NCBI RefSeq assembly: GCF_028737195.1
Contig: NZ_JAQZAJ010000002.1
Location: forward strand, 124,001-188,000
DNA: 64,000 nt
DNA from: Pseudovibrio exalbescens
GTDB lineage: Bacteria; Pseudomonadota; Alphaproteobacteria; Rhizobiales; Stappiaceae
Direction of reading: 5' to 3'
In this document: in pieces, positions 1 to 8,977 of the stretch
How positions within the stretch are numbered: position 1 is the first letter of the stretch
Layout: each line of letters starts with the position of its first letter
Translations under genes and position numbers: made by a program
Notes under the pieces: generated by a model
Seen by the model: the letters and a program-made list of their open reading frames with translations, nothing else
Told to the model about the DNA's origin: nothing
Database searches by the model: none

Positions 1-303
1 AATCCGGTCAATACTCGCATCTGGCAGCGGCAACGCGTCGTTTTCCGTTAGAAACGCAGAGTTGGGCCGCGTGTGCTCACGTGGCCAGCGCATGACGCCT
101 TGTGCCGCAGGCATTGCTGCAAAGAGACGGTTGGATTCTTTCAGATACTGACGCATGAAAGGTGTTGCATACCCGATGCCGAGCATGCTGAGCCCACGCA
201 TTTCCGGCCAAATCTCGCGCACACGCGCTCCAACGAGTACACGAAGTGTGCGCCCAAGCGGCAAATCGTAGAACTCGCGAAGATGTCGAACATCAAGATA
301 CAT
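1..303 (-). CDS. Class I SAM-dependent methyltransferase, 3' end beyond window
   Basis: This is the N-terminal 101 codons of a gene that runs off the left edge of the window on the minus strand. The translation starts MYLDVRHLREFYDLPLGRTL and continues through a segment reading SMLGIGYATPFMRQYL, which looks like the glycine-rich SAM-binding loop (GIGYATP) of a methyltransferase family common next to gloB in Alphaproteobacteria. I chose ATG 303 because the frame is closed by a stop about 40 bases further upstream and this is the only ATG before the conserved start. It is divergent from gloB, and the roughly 190 bases between them should hold both promoters. The family name rests on the N-terminal pattern and the neighbourhood; the substrate is unknown. 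Confidence 0.75.
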   Translation of the reverse strand, partial: MYLDVRHLREFYDLPLGRTLRVLVGARVREIWPEMRGLSMLGIGYATPFMRQYLKESNRLFAAMPAAQGVMRWPREHTRPNSAFLTENDALPLPDASIDRI

Positions 304-492
304 GCAGCCGTCCGTGTGTAGTGCAACACTTCCTTTATGGGGTCAGCGCAGTGTTTGCGCAATGCCGGATCAAGGTGCCAGCCAGCCATCGCGACACCTT
401 ATCGCCGCCTTTCCCATAATTGCTGGTTGAATTTCAATGGACCTACCCCGATGATCGCCCCTCCGAACTTGCCTAAAACCGGGAGCCCCGTC

Positions 493-1266
493 ATGAGTCA
501 GGTCGAATATCGGCAATTTACCTGCCTTTCAGATAACTTCGGCGTCATTGTCCACGACCCGCAGAGCGGCACGACCATCGCTTTGGATGTGCCGGACGCT
601 GCCCCTTACCTCGCTGTGCTTGAGGCCGAGGGCTGGAACCTCACCGACATTCTCATCACCCACCACCACTGGGATCACGTCGGTGGTCTTGGCGAGCTGA
701 AGGAAAAGACCGGCGCCCGCGTGGTCGGACCGGCGCGCACCCAGCAAAAACTCTCGGAGATCGAGGTTGGCGTGGAAGACGGCGACCACATTATGGCTGG
801 CCCATTGAAAGTTCGCGCGCTGGCGACGCCCGGCCATACACTGGACCACATAACCTGGTGGTTTGAAGACGCAGGTCTCGCACACACTGGCGATACCCTG
901 TTTGCTTTGGGCTGCGGCCGCCTGTTTGAAGGCGATGCGCAAATGATGTGGGCCTCTCTAACCCATATCGTTGACACGCTGCCTGAGGAAACTGTTTTGT
1001 TTTGCGGGCATGAGTACACCCTGTCAAACGCACGCTTTGCCCTGACCATAGATCCGGAAAACACAGAGCTGATCAAGCGTGTGGCAGAAATCGAAGCCTT
1101 ACGCCGCGAGGACAAGGCAACGCTACCCACAACACTCAAACTTGAGCTGGCTACAAATCCGTTCCTGCGCGCTGCGAACCCCGCCATCCAGAAGCATCTT
1201 GGCATGGAGGGGGCCCCGCTCTCCGACGTCTTTGCGGAAATTCGCCAGAGGAAGGATATGGCGTGA
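493..1266 (+). CDS. gloB: Hydroxyacylglutathione hydrolase (glyoxalase II)
   Basis: A 257-residue metallo-beta-lactamase-fold hydrolase that splits S-lactoylglutathione into D-lactate and glutathione, the second step of cytosolic methylglyoxal detoxification. The metal-binding motif THHHWDH is at about residues 56-62. Further metal ligands are expected in the PGHTLDH segment, in HTGDT, and in the GHEYTLSNARFA stretch typical of glyoxalase II, where the C-terminal domain begins. The open frame extends upstream to about 337, but the family begins near MSQVEYRQFTCLSDNFG, so I use the ATG at 493. The stop codon overlaps the start of the DUF985 cupin gene (TGATG), indicating translational coupling in a two-gene operon. 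Length and motifs are normal for GloB. Confidence 0.95.
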   Translation: MSQVEYRQFTCLSDNFGVIVHDPQSGTTIALDVPDAAPYLAVLEAEGWNLTDILITHHHWDHVGGLGELKEKTGARVVGPARTQQKLSEIEVGVEDGDHIMAGPLKVRALATPGHTLDHITWWFEDAGLAHTGDTLFALGCGRLFEGDAQMMWASLTHIVDTLPEETVLFCGHEYTLSNARFALTIDPENTELIKRVAEIEALRREDKATLPTTLKLELATNPFLRAANPAIQKHLGMEGAPLSDVFAEIRQRKDMA

Positions 1267-1700
1267 TGAGCCCCATTTCTGCTGACGACATCATTCGGGA
1301 GCTGAACATGCAGCCCCATCCGGAAGGTGGCTACTACGTGGAGACCTTTCGCGATGGCGGAAGCCCACAGCCCCGCGGGGCCTGTACGGCCATCTATTAC
1401 CTCTTGAAGGAAGGGCAGCTTTCTCACTGGCATAAGGTGGATGCCTGCGAGATCTGGCATTTTTATGCGGGCGATCCCCTCGCCTTGTCCATCAGTGATG
1501 GTGAGGCGGCTCCTTCAGTTCTTGAACTCGGCACGGATATTTTCGCTGGGCAGCGCCCGCAAGGCGTGGTTCCGGCAGGGGCGTGGCAATCAGCGCGCGC
1601 CCTCGGAAGCTGGACCCTTGTCGGCTGCACTGTCGCACCAGGGTTTCAGTTTGAAGGGTTTGAACTTGCGCCCAAAGGGTGGGTGCCAGGTGCCAAATGA
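1266..1700 (+). CDS. DUF985 cupin family protein
   Basis: A 144-residue small beta-barrel protein of the DUF985 cupin family. Typical family features are the start DDIIRELNMQPHPEGGYYVE, the central HWHKVDACEIWHFYAGDPL with its histidines and glutamate, and the end FEGFELAPKGW. No confirmed reaction is known to me; cupin relatives bind metals or sugars. The start ATG at 1266 overlaps the gloB stop by one base, so it is probably co-translated with gloB. The next 470 bases have no gene, so the operon probably ends here. Confidence 0.88.
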   Translation: MSPISADDIIRELNMQPHPEGGYYVETFRDGGSPQPRGACTAIYYLLKEGQLSHWHKVDACEIWHFYAGDPLALSISDGEAAPSVLELGTDIFAGQRPQGVVPAGAWQSARALGSWTLVGCTVAPGFQFEGFELAPKGWVPGAK

Positions 1701-1745
1701 GTCGCCCTTGACCCCCTAAAAAACAGGGCGACATTTCCCCTGGAA

Positions 1746-1778
1746 ACGGAATTTGCGGTGTTTTTCTGCAAATTCCGT
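1746..1778. promoter_or_regulatory. Perfect 11-bp inverted repeat
   Basis: The arms acggaatttgc (1746-1756) and gcaaattccgt (1768-1778) are exact complements separated by 11 bases that include a T-run in the loop. There is no T-tract after the second arm, so it is not a classical terminator. It could be a weak terminator for gloB-cupin or an operator; I cannot tell which. Confidence 0.45.
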
Positions 1779-2104
1779 CAGCCAAGAGACGATAAAAACT
1801 ACAAACAAGACCAAACATTTAGGCCGTTGCGGTAGTTTTATTCATGTTTTTTTGCCGCAACCAATAGCTAAGACATGCAACTGGCGCATATCTCACGAAC
1901 ACCTTCACCAACCTATCCTTTTTCAGAAAAAGCTATACTTACCAAATCAAAAACCTATACTTTTCATGGAATTACAATTTGACCAAAATACAGCCCTTCT
2001 CCACGCAAGGAAAACGCTGCTCATGCTATAATGGCCTGATTGGCGCTCTTTGACAGCTAAAGGGTCGTCAGCGTGCCCCTTGCCCCTCTTGCTTTAAAGA
2101 GTAG

Positions 2105-2160
2105 GCCGGGTATTGTGCGCCGCGTTGGACGGCACAAACGCCGCCCGGCGCGTATCTTTT
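2105..2160 (+). promoter_or_regulatory. Stable hairpin with trailing T-run in the argG leader
   Basis: Nested complementary segments gccggg (2105-2110) with cccggc (2144-2149), and ttgtgc (2113-2118) with gcacaa (2132-2137), form a GC-rich stem-loop. It is followed by gcgtatctttt, which ends 14 bases before the argG start codon. The shape resembles an intrinsic terminator placed inside the 5' leader, suggesting attenuation or translational control of argG. This is inference from folding by eye; I recognise no named RNA family. Confidence 0.45.
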
Positions 2161-2174
2161 AACTGGAATTAATC

Positions 2175-3407
2175 ATGGCCCAAGGCGACATCAAAAAGGT
2201 TGTGCTTGCCTATTCTGGCGGGCTCGACACCTCGATTATTCTCAAGTGGCTCCAGTCCGAATTCGGCTGCGAGGTTGTAACTTTCACTGCTGACCTTGGT
2301 CAGGGCGAAGAGCTTGCACCAGCACGACGAAAGGCGGAGCTTCTGGGCGTAAAAGAGATCCATGTTGATGATCTCCGGGAAGAGTTCATTCGGGATTTTG
2401 TGTTCCCGATGTTCCGGGCCAACGCTCTGTACGAAGGCGAGTACCTCCTCGGCACCTCCATTGCACGGCCGCTGATTTCCAAGCGCCTTATCGAGATTGC
2501 AGAGGAAACCGGTGCCGACGCTGTTGCCCACGGCGCAACAGGCAAGGGCAACGATCAGGTTCGCTTCGAGCTGGCCTGCTATGCCCTCAACCCGGATATC
2601 AAGGTGATTGCCCCTTGGCGCGACTGGACGCTTAAATCTCGTAGCGATCTGATCGACTTTGCGGAAAAACATCAGATTCCGGTGCCAAAAGACAAGCGCG
2701 GCGAAGCGCCGTTCTCCGTTGACGCAAACATGCTGCACTCTTCTTCAGAAGGTAAGGTTCTGGAAGATCCAGCGGAAGAAGCGCCGGACTATGTGTACCA
2801 GCGGACCGTCGATCCAATGGATGCGCCGGACCATGCAACAACACTTGAGATCGGCTTTGAGAAAGGTGACCCCGTTTCCATCAACGGCGTTCACATGTCT
2901 CCGGCAACTCTGTTTGCCAAGCTGAACGATTTTGGCCGCGAGAACGGCATCGGACGTCTGGATCTGGTGGAAAACCGGTTCATCGGCATGAAGTCCCGCG
3001 GCATCTATGAAACGCCAGGCGGCACCATTTTGATCAAGGCCCACCGTGCGATGGAATCCATCACTCTTGATCGCGACGCAGCACACCTTAAAGACGAGCT
3101 GATGCCTCGCTATGCCAAGCTCATCTACAACGGCTTCTGGTACTCTCCAGAGCGCGAGATGCTTCAGGCGGCGATCGACAAGAGCCAGGAAATGGTCAGC
3201 GGCACGGTGACCCTGAAGCTCTACAAGGGCAATGTCATGGTTGTCGGCCGGTCTTCTCCGCTCTCGCTCTACTCTGAAGAGCTGGTGACTTTTGAAGACG
3301 ACAACGGCGCTTACGATCAGAAGGATGCGGCAGGCTTCATCCGGCTCAACGCTCTGCGTCTTCGCACTTTGGCCAAGCGCAAACAGCTGGCGGACAAAGG
3401 ACAGTAA
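2175..3407 (+). CDS. argG: Argininosuccinate synthase
   Basis: A 410-residue cytosolic enzyme that joins citrulline and aspartate at the cost of ATP to make argininosuccinate, the next-to-last step of arginine biosynthesis. The N-terminal ATP-binding P-loop is [15 protein letters not shown] (residues 12-26), followed by TADLGQGEE. The citrulline/aspartate site appears as [13 protein letters not shown], and SDENLW-like family variation gives [13 protein letters not shown]. Length is typical of the family. It stands alone with a structured leader upstream and a strong terminator at 3441. The start ATG follows the short purine stretch of aactggaattaatc. Confidence 0.97.
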   Translation: MAQGDIKKVVLAYSGGLDTSIILKWLQSEFGCEVVTFTADLGQGEELAPARRKAELLGVKEIHVDDLREEFIRDFVFPMFRANALYEGEYLLGTSIARPLISKRLIEIAEETGADAVAHGATGKGNDQVRFELACYALNPDIKVIAPWRDWTLKSRSDLIDFAEKHQIPVPKDKRGEAPFSVDANMLHSSSEGKVLEDPAEEAPDYVYQRTVDPMDAPDHATTLEIGFEKGDPVSINGVHMSPATLFAKLNDFGRENGIGRLDLVENRFIGMKSRGIYETPGGTILIKAHRAMESITLDRDAAHLKDELMPRYAKLIYNGFWYSPEREMLQAAIDKSQEMVSGTVTLKLYKGNVMVVGRSSPLSLYSEELVTFEDDNGAYDQKDAAGFIRLNALRLRTLAKRKQLADKGQ

Positions 3408-3440
3408 AAAACCAAATCACCGTCCTGGGGAACAAAATGA

Positions 3441-3475
3441 ACCCGCCTTCGGAAATGAAGGCGGGTTTAACTTTT
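3441..3475 (+). terminator. Intrinsic terminator of argG
   Basis: A 9-bp perfect stem, acccgcctt (3441-3449) with aaggcgggt (3458-3466), has an 8-base loop and is followed by ttaacttttt. It lies 34 bases after the argG stop. Confidence 0.85.
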
Positions 3476-3550
3476 TCCGTCGCTTGCTTTCAGCTTCTTT
3501 CCCTTGCACATAGAGGGCACGTTGGTTCACGTAGGCGGCGCGAGGGCAGA

Positions 3551-4903
3551 ATGAACAGCAGCTGGACAGAACGAAAAAGCGGCAAGCAAAAGCGCGTGGA
3601 CGATCCACGGGATCCGTTCGATATCGACTACTCCCGCATTGTGCATTCAGCTTCTTTCCGGCGCCTTCAAGGAAAAACGCAGATCCTCAATCTGGGGGAT
3701 AGCGACTTCTACCGAACCCGCCTCACCCACTCCATGGAGGTGGCACAGATTGCAGGCGGCCTCGTCAAACAGCTGCGTGGTCTTCTCTCCAACGCACAGC
3801 ATCCAGCGGCCGATTGGCTGCCCGCCGAAAACCTCGTTCAAACGCTTGGCCTTGCCCATGATCTGGGCCATCCCCCTTTCGGGCATGGGGGTGAAGTGGC
3901 GCTGAACTATTGCATGCGCGCAAATGGCGGCTTCGAGGGCAATGGGCACAGCCTGCGCATCCTTTCCAAGCTGGAAGCCTTCTCGCCTGAAAACGGCGCA
4001 GACCTCACTCGCCGCGTTGCTCTTGGCCTGCTGAAGTACCCCGTTTCATTCAGCGCCGCGAGCAACAGCGACGTCAAACCGCGCCTTCACGCGAACACCA
4101 CAGCCGTGCAACTCATCGACCACAAGGCATGTGTTCCGCCAAAGGCATACATGGACACGGAACAAGATGTGGTTGATTGGCTGCTTGCGCCCTTCAGCAC
4201 CACCGACCGAGAAGCGTTCGTTGAAGTGCAACCTCGCGCGGGAAAACATGGCAAAGCGAAACACAAGAGCTTTGACTGCTCAATCATGGATGTGGCCGAT
4301 GACATTGCCTACGGCGTTCACGACTTGGAAGACGCGATTGCCCTGGGCCTGATTACGGAAGATCAGTTCCGCAACCACATTCGTGATGACACCTGCACAA
4401 CGTTTCTGGACGAGCAGGCAGAACGCTATTCCGACAAGATCGGCAACAACGCCTTCGAGAAGATGGTCGAAGGCCTGTTTGGCGATGGCTCCCGGCGGAA
4501 GATGTACATCTCATTGCTCGTTCATCACTTCATTTCAAATATTGAACTGAAGCAGCTGGATGCATTCGAGCACCCGCTGCTGAAGTACCGCGTGAAGCTG
4601 AAGGATCAACCAAACGAGTTCCTTTCAGCTCTGCAGAAACTCGTCGCTGATTTCGTGATCTTCACACCGCGTGTCCAGCATCTGGAGTTCAAAGGCCAAA
4701 AAATGGTGGTCTCGGTGTTCGAGGTCTTTGCCTCCGACCCCAAATCTTTCTTACCGGAAGATGCTTATGCAAAATGGACGCAGGCCGATAACGATCCGCG
4801 TGTCATCTGCGACTACATCGCTGGAATGACAGATAACTTCCTGCTGAAAACCTACGACCGCCTCTTTAGCCCACGTATGGGCTCGATCTTCGACCGCCTG
4901 TAA
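3551..4903 (+). CDS. dgt: dGTP triphosphohydrolase-like HD-domain protein
   Basis: A 450-residue HD-domain enzyme of the bacterial dGTPase-like family, which cleaves deoxynucleoside triphosphates to deoxynucleosides and tripolyphosphate. The N-terminus has YSRIVHSASFRRLQGKTQ, the metal site uses H60 (RTRLTHSMEVAQ) and H103-D104 in GLAHDLGHPPFGH, and a later DVADDIAYGVHDLED contributes the last aspartate. I chose ATG 3551 because it follows a good GAGGG site and gives the usual start; the frame is open further upstream without family similarity. In many related genomes this gene is followed by argS; here a glycan cassette follows instead. It could also act in dNTP pool control against phage, as some relatives do. 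Confidence 0.9.
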   Translation: MNSSWTERKSGKQKRVDDPRDPFDIDYSRIVHSASFRRLQGKTQILNLGDSDFYRTRLTHSMEVAQIAGGLVKQLRGLLSNAQHPAADWLPAENLVQTLGLAHDLGHPPFGHGGEVALNYCMRANGGFEGNGHSLRILSKLEAFSPENGADLTRRVALGLLKYPVSFSAASNSDVKPRLHANTTAVQLIDHKACVPPKAYMDTEQDVVDWLLAPFSTTDREAFVEVQPRAGKHGKAKHKSFDCSIMDVADDIAYGVHDLEDAIALGLITEDQFRNHIRDDTCTTFLDEQAERYSDKIGNNAFEKMVEGLFGDGSRRKMYISLLVHHFISNIELKQLDAFEHPLLKYRVKLKDQPNEFLSALQKLVADFVIFTPRVQHLEFKGQKMVVSVFEVFASDPKSFLPEDAYAKWTQADNDPRVICDYIAGMTDNFLLKTYDRLFSPRMGSIFDRL

Positions 4904-5056
4904 CGCGCTCACCGATCCATTGCGCTGGACTCCTTGACTTCAGACCAGCGACAAACACGGTGCGAAAATGAGAGGTTTGTTCGACACAGACCGCGGATAC
5001 CATACTGCCCGCCACTACCTATCAATCACTGGTATCTAAATCAGTTCGGGGCATTC

Positions 5057-5869
5057 ATGTGGCAGGCGTTTGAGTACACCAATCAGTTTTTGCTGTGCAA
5101 TTTGCTCTACAATACAACTGATATGCACTACAAGCGCAGATCAAACGAGTGCCACGAACGCTTGTTCATGGATATCGTTACCCGGGTCGCAAAACCCGAA
5201 CTGTTTGTTGAGGTCGGCGCCCACGAGGCAGACACGTCACTTACTCTGGCAAAAAAGCTTGAGAACTGCACTGCCTTGGCGCTTGAAGCCGATCCTGAAG
5301 TCTTCGAACATTTCGAAATGGAGTTTGATCGCTCTCCACCGCCACCCAACTTTCAATACATCAACAAAGCCGCCTCTGACCACTCTGGCGTCATTCCGTT
5401 TTTCAAGCAAAAACAGAAAGAAACCCAGAGCGACCTGTACAAAAACAATTCTTTGATGCGTAAACCCGGAGAGCTGTACGACACCACCAATGTCGAGTGC
5501 GTAACTCTGGATGCCATCTCCCAACCGGAACTAAAGCGCCCGACTGTTTTGCGAATAGATGTCGAGGGGCACCTTTTTGAAGTGCTCAGAGGTGCGACAG
5601 AGACCCTCAAAAATACAATAGCAATCTATGCTGAAGTTGAAGACTACGAAATCTGGTCCGGCCAAAAAACAGTTTTTCAGAACTATGAGCTCCTCAAACA
5701 GGCTGGGTTTTCGCCTGTAACGCGGGACGTTGAAACACCAGGTCAGTACAACGTGTTTTTCCTTCGGAATGAACTTGCGTTTTCGCGCGCCTATAGAGGC
5801 AGAATAGCGCTGTACTTTAAAGAACTATCTGTTCTGAACGAGTTGGCAGGAAGAAACGTCAAGGTTTAA
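5057..5869 (+). CDS. FkbM family methyltransferase
   Basis: A protein of about 270 residues with the FkbM/Methyltransf_21 pattern: the SAM-binding segment LFVEVGAHEADTSLTLAKKL, the acidic LALEADPEVFEHFE, a YINKAASDHSG motif, and the family's IDVEGHLFEVLRGA. Such enzymes O-methylate sugars or secondary metabolites, and in surface-polysaccharide clusters they usually modify a glycan. The start is uncertain: ATG 5057 follows a GGGG stretch, while the frame is open back to 4934 and another ATG lies at 5123. The gene is visibly AT-richer than its left neighbours. It opens a three-gene cassette (gap of 15 bases to the next gene), so it probably methylates the glycan made by that cassette. Confidence 0.85.
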   Translation: MWQAFEYTNQFLLCNLLYNTTDMHYKRRSNECHERLFMDIVTRVAKPELFVEVGAHEADTSLTLAKKLENCTALALEADPEVFEHFEMEFDRSPPPPNFQYINKAASDHSGVIPFFKQKQKETQSDLYKNNSLMRKPGELYDTTNVECVTLDAISQPELKRPTVLRIDVEGHLFEVLRGATETLKNTIAIYAEVEDYEIWSGQKTVFQNYELLKQAGFSPVTRDVETPGQYNVFFLRNELAFSRAYRGRIALYFKELSVLNELAGRNVKV

Positions 5870-5884
5870 GACAGGAGCTTTGCT

Positions 5885-7516
5885 TTGAAGTTTTTCTATT
5901 TGCGCTTCATCGGGTATTTGAAAAGTCTGATTGAACTTCGCACCATGCGACTTAACATCAAACGCCTAGAAGAAAAAGTTGCAGACGGCAATGCTGGAGT
6001 GCCGTTTACAACTGGCACTACTGATCAATATTTCGCTAGGGAGTATGGGAGGAGTAGCGAGCGCTTAAACCACCAACTTCATGCACCCCTGTCATCGCGG
6101 CGAACCAAACTACTGCTCACAGAAGACTTCCACCTAAACCGGCGAAATTTCTCTTCTCTTCACAAGTACCTCGAGGCTTCAAAAGCCCAAGTAACACTGG
6201 GCATCAAGCCAGACACCTATGCCTTCCAGTTGATGCAAGCCAACGGCAATTATGACGAACACAGTTCAGCACTATCCTCATACTTGGAGATTATTGAAAA
6301 CAAATCATCCGCCGAGTTGAAGGCTTTAAAGCGGCACGGCACTCCGATCAGAGAACTGGTGTTTGAGGAGCTGCTATGTGCCCGCATTCACCTCAAGCAC
6401 TGGCAAAGCCAACAAGTAGAGAAAGACAGCGCAGTTGTTTTCGATATTGCTTGGGAGCATGACCGCACCACTCTGTACAATTGCTATGCCGCCGCGCTTT
6501 TTTGGTTCGATTTCTGGCAGAAAATACCTGACTTGGACAAACAACATATCGCAGTCATATTTTCAGGGTCCCGAATATACTGCAGGACACTCATGCAAAT
6601 ACTGCGAAAAACACAAGTCAGGTGTTGTGTAGCCGAAACATTTCTCACGGGAAATCACTTTTATCTGGAGCACAGATACACACCAATCTCTAACGCTTCG
6701 AACAGCCGACATTCCAATCACATCGTGGCTGATCTGAACTCAGATCTCGACAGTAAGGCAAAGCGCATCAGAGCCATTCAGGCCCACAATGCCTTTCGCT
6801 CAATGAAGAACAAGAATGTTACGCAGCCACCAGAGCAGGCTCTTTCATTTACACAAGGCTACCGAAACGTCCATCTGATACTCGGACAAGTGATCAATGA
6901 TTACTCCATCATCTCGGGCGATGGCACGGTTTTGTCCACGATTCCTGCCTACAAGAAAATGATTGAGGCCTTGCTGGCAGATGAAGATGCACTCGTCGTA
7001 TTCAAGGCTCATCCTTGGGAAACGGCAAAGTACGGTGATCTCGGCAACGTGACGCTCAAGTATCTCCAAGACTGGCAAGAATGCCTGCCAGCTCACCAAA
7101 AAGAACGCCTTGTGCTTTTGGAAAACTCGAACTTGCGGCAGCTTCTAAGAGAATGCAGCGGCGTATTCACGCTGTGCTCGCAAGGCGCGATTGAGGCCGC
7201 TCTGGAAGGCTTCAAGCCTTTCGTAATAGGTGGTGCCTTCTACGACCAAGGTGGGTTTACCAATAATCTTAGTTCCACAGGTGAACTGCGGAAAATTGTG
7301 GAAGACAACAAGCTCGTCTGCACGCTTTCCTTGGAGGAATACGAAGGTCTGGAGGCGTATCTCTCATTCATGATATTGGATCACCTGTTCCTCGCCAACA
7401 ACTGCCCTTTACATCGGATTTTGGCGATGCTCCAGGAGCCCCAAAGCCTCCCACATATCAAATCCAAGACCAGCGAAATCAGCATTCGCCCAACCTTCGA
7501 AGAGGCGTTGGCATGA
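5885..7516 (+). CDS. Capsule polysaccharide synthesis-like protein (KpsC/KpsS-type)
   Basis: A 543-residue protein of no exact family that I recognise at full length. The C-terminal half has LVVFKAHPWETAK at about residue 370 and VFTLCSQGAIEAALEGFKP then GGAFYDQGGFT at about residues 425-455. This pattern, basic-His-Pro then an Ala/Glu helix then a Phe-Tyr glycine loop, resembles the Capsule_synth (KpsC/KpsS) Kdo-transferase fold. The first 200 residues, with TKLLLTEDFHLNRRNFSSLH, do not resemble anything I know. There is no signal peptide or clear transmembrane helix. The stop overlaps the next gene's ATG by four bases (ATGA). Function in making or priming a surface glycan is inference from the C-terminal pattern and the neighbours. 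Base composition is AT-rich like the rest of the cassette. Confidence 0.6.
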   Translation: MKFFYLRFIGYLKSLIELRTMRLNIKRLEEKVADGNAGVPFTTGTTDQYFAREYGRSSERLNHQLHAPLSSRRTKLLLTEDFHLNRRNFSSLHKYLEASKAQVTLGIKPDTYAFQLMQANGNYDEHSSALSSYLEIIENKSSAELKALKRHGTPIRELVFEELLCARIHLKHWQSQQVEKDSAVVFDIAWEHDRTTLYNCYAAALFWFDFWQKIPDLDKQHIAVIFSGSRIYCRTLMQILRKTQVRCCVAETFLTGNHFYLEHRYTPISNASNSRHSNHIVADLNSDLDSKAKRIRAIQAHNAFRSMKNKNVTQPPEQALSFTQGYRNVHLILGQVINDYSIISGDGTVLSTIPAYKKMIEALLADEDALVVFKAHPWETAKYGDLGNVTLKYLQDWQECLPAHQKERLVLLENSNLRQLLRECSGVFTLCSQGAIEAALEGFKPFVIGGAFYDQGGFTNNLSSTGELRKIVEDNKLVCTLSLEEYEGLEAYLSFMILDHLFLANNCPLHRILAMLQEPQSLPHIKSKTSEISIRPTFEEALA

Positions 7517-8481
7517 AAGTGAACTTCGTCATAACCCGGGACTTGGGCAGCAAGATTTTCGCGGACCTTTTCAGGAGATTTGCCAGAGACGGCCGGTTTG
7601 ACCTTGCCATCTCAGAAAAGGCACTTCCAGGAGCGGACATCTATCACTTTCACAGACCGCAGCTTGAAGAGCACCTGCCTGCACGCAGCGTTGTGACAGT
7701 CCATCACGACCTGGAGGACAGCGACCCCTTTGTATCGTTTGACCGCTTCGAGTCAAAGTACCGTCAAGCAGAGCGCATAGTCTGCCTGAACACGGGTCAA
7801 GCGAAGTTTCTAGCCCAACACGGAATACACAACACGGTGGTGGTTCCCCATGGCTACGATCCCAAGCTTTTCAGCAAAAAGCCTCTCCGTACATACAAAA
7901 CTGGCGAACCTCTGAAGCTCGGCTTCATCTCACGGCGCTATGGCCGCCGCGTCAAGGGGGAGGTCCTTTTGGAGGAGATCTTTCAAACCCTTCCACCGGG
8001 CAGCGCAGAGTTTTATCTGATTGGGGAAGGGCGAAGTCAGGATGCCGCCCTTTTAGAGAGCTTTGGCTTTAGCTGCCGTTGTTATGAGTTCCTGCCCTAC
8101 CAGCTTTTTCCCGAGGTCTACAAGGAGATTGACTTCCTTCTCATGCTCAGTGCGCATGAAGGAGGGCCAGCGAACATTCCGGAAGCTATTGCCTCTGGGA
8201 CGCCAGTCCTGACCACGCCTGTTGGACTGACAAGAGACTTGATTGTCGACGGCGAGAACGGCCTGTTCCTATCAGGGGACTTCAAGCAAGATCGGGAAAC
8301 CCTGCTTAAAGTAATGAACAACGAAAACGGTATTTTCGATCGATTGACCCAAGGCGCACATTTGTCCAACAAGGCGATCACTTGGAACGAGGTCATCTCC
8401 CGCCATATTGACATCTATCGCACGGTTTCCGGCATCGCCTCCGCTGGCGAGCCAAAAGAATTAGCAAACTCAACCACATAG
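7513..8481 (+). CDS. GT4-family glycosyltransferase
   Basis: A 322-residue GT-B fold glycosyltransferase. The C-terminal nucleotide-sugar domain shows the GT4 signature SAHEGGPANIPEAIASGTPV, with an EX7E-like pair, followed by LTRDLIVDGENGLFL. The N-terminal acceptor domain begins MKVNFVITRDLGSKIFADLF and contains VTVHHDLEDSDPF. It is short for the family because the N-terminal domain is compact. It overlaps the upstream capsule-like gene by four bases and closes the three-gene cassette, so it likely adds one sugar to the same glycan. Donor and acceptor cannot be read from the sequence. Confidence 0.88.
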   Translation: MKVNFVITRDLGSKIFADLFRRFARDGRFDLAISEKALPGADIYHFHRPQLEEHLPARSVVTVHHDLEDSDPFVSFDRFESKYRQAERIVCLNTGQAKFLAQHGIHNTVVVPHGYDPKLFSKKPLRTYKTGEPLKLGFISRRYGRRVKGEVLLEEIFQTLPPGSAEFYLIGEGRSQDAALLESFGFSCRCYEFLPYQLFPEVYKEIDFLLMLSAHEGGPANIPEAIASGTPVLTTPVGLTRDLIVDGENGLFLSGDFKQDRETLLKVMNNENGIFDRLTQGAHLSNKAITWNEVISRHIDIYRTVSGIASAGEPKELANSTT

Positions 8482-8491
8482 CTTCAAATCA

Positions 8492-8542
8492 GGGCTGACA
8501 GAAGTAGTCGCTTGCGCTTCCTGCCAGCCCCTTTCGCTTTTA
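8492..8542. terminator. Probable terminator between convergent genes
   Basis: An imperfect stem of about 13 bp pairs gggctgacagaag (from 8492) with cttcctgccagccc (ending 8530), with two mismatches, and is followed by ctttcgctttta. It lies between the GT4 gene and the convergent small gene on the minus strand and could serve the plus-strand cassette. Confidence 0.5.
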
Positions 8543-8977
8543 TAGATCGAGCGCTAGATGCGGAGCGCCATCACTGGTTTTGGCCCACGTCACGCCCTCT
8601 GGTGACACGGTGGCGTTGACTCTTTGCCGGTAGGCAGAAAAGCTCTCAAACCTGACCACATCAACCGCCTCGTCAAAGTGCAGCGTCAACTGATAGGCAT
8701 CCCCGTGGCCAATCGGGTGAACCGAGAGCACAGTACCTTCGAAGGGCTGCTTCAAATACCGGCCCGAGACACGGTCCCCGATGGAAAGCTGAAGTTGTGG
8801 TCTGTTGGAAAGGCGTGCGGCGGCCACATTCCAGTTGCGAAAACCAAGCTCCTTTGCAACGAGCTCCAAGGCTTCGGAATGGGTGATTACCTTACCAAGC
8901 CGTGCAAGGTCAGCGCGCACTTCACGGGCTCGTTTCTTGGCAGTGCTCAAGGTTGGAACAGACAGAGCTGCGGGCAT
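8540..8977 (-). CDS. Small conserved protein with SHSEALELVA-type domain
   Basis: A 145-residue protein. Residues about 12-60 carry the pattern AKKRAREVRADLARLGKVITHSEALELVAKELGFRNWN, split here by family knowledge into a basic helix and the THSEALELVA...GFRNWN core. Databases often label proteins with this core 'glyoxalase superfamily', but no catalytic role is established to my knowledge. The C-terminal part, YQLTLHFDEAVDVVRFESFS, looks like a small beta domain. The start ATG at 8977 has an AAGGA site 8 bases upstream. It is monocistronic between the glycan cassette and metZ. Function unknown. Confidence 0.7.
   Translation of the reverse strand: MPAALSVPTLSTAKKRAREVRADLARLGKVITHSEALELVAKELGFRNWNVAAARLSNRPQLQLSIGDRVSGRYLKQPFEGTVLSVHPIGHGDAYQLTLHFDEAVDVVRFESFSAYRQRVNATVSPEGVTWAKTSDGAPHLALDL

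Larger units (their letters stand above)
1701..2174. other. AT-rich intergenic region upstream of argG
   Basis: A 474-base gap between the DUF985 cupin gene and argG. The first part holds a perfect inverted repeat at 1746-1778. The middle (about 1790-2040) is strikingly AT-rich for this genome and has no convincing ORF. The last 70 bases hold a GC-rich hairpin (2105-2149) directly before the argG ribosome-binding region. It presumably contains the argG promoter, but I cannot assign -35/-10 boxes with confidence. Confidence 0.6.

Noticed and set aside
1753-2031. 92-codon ORF in the argG upstream gap
   Set aside because: Composition is AT-rich and non-coding in character, with no ribosome site or recognisable pattern.
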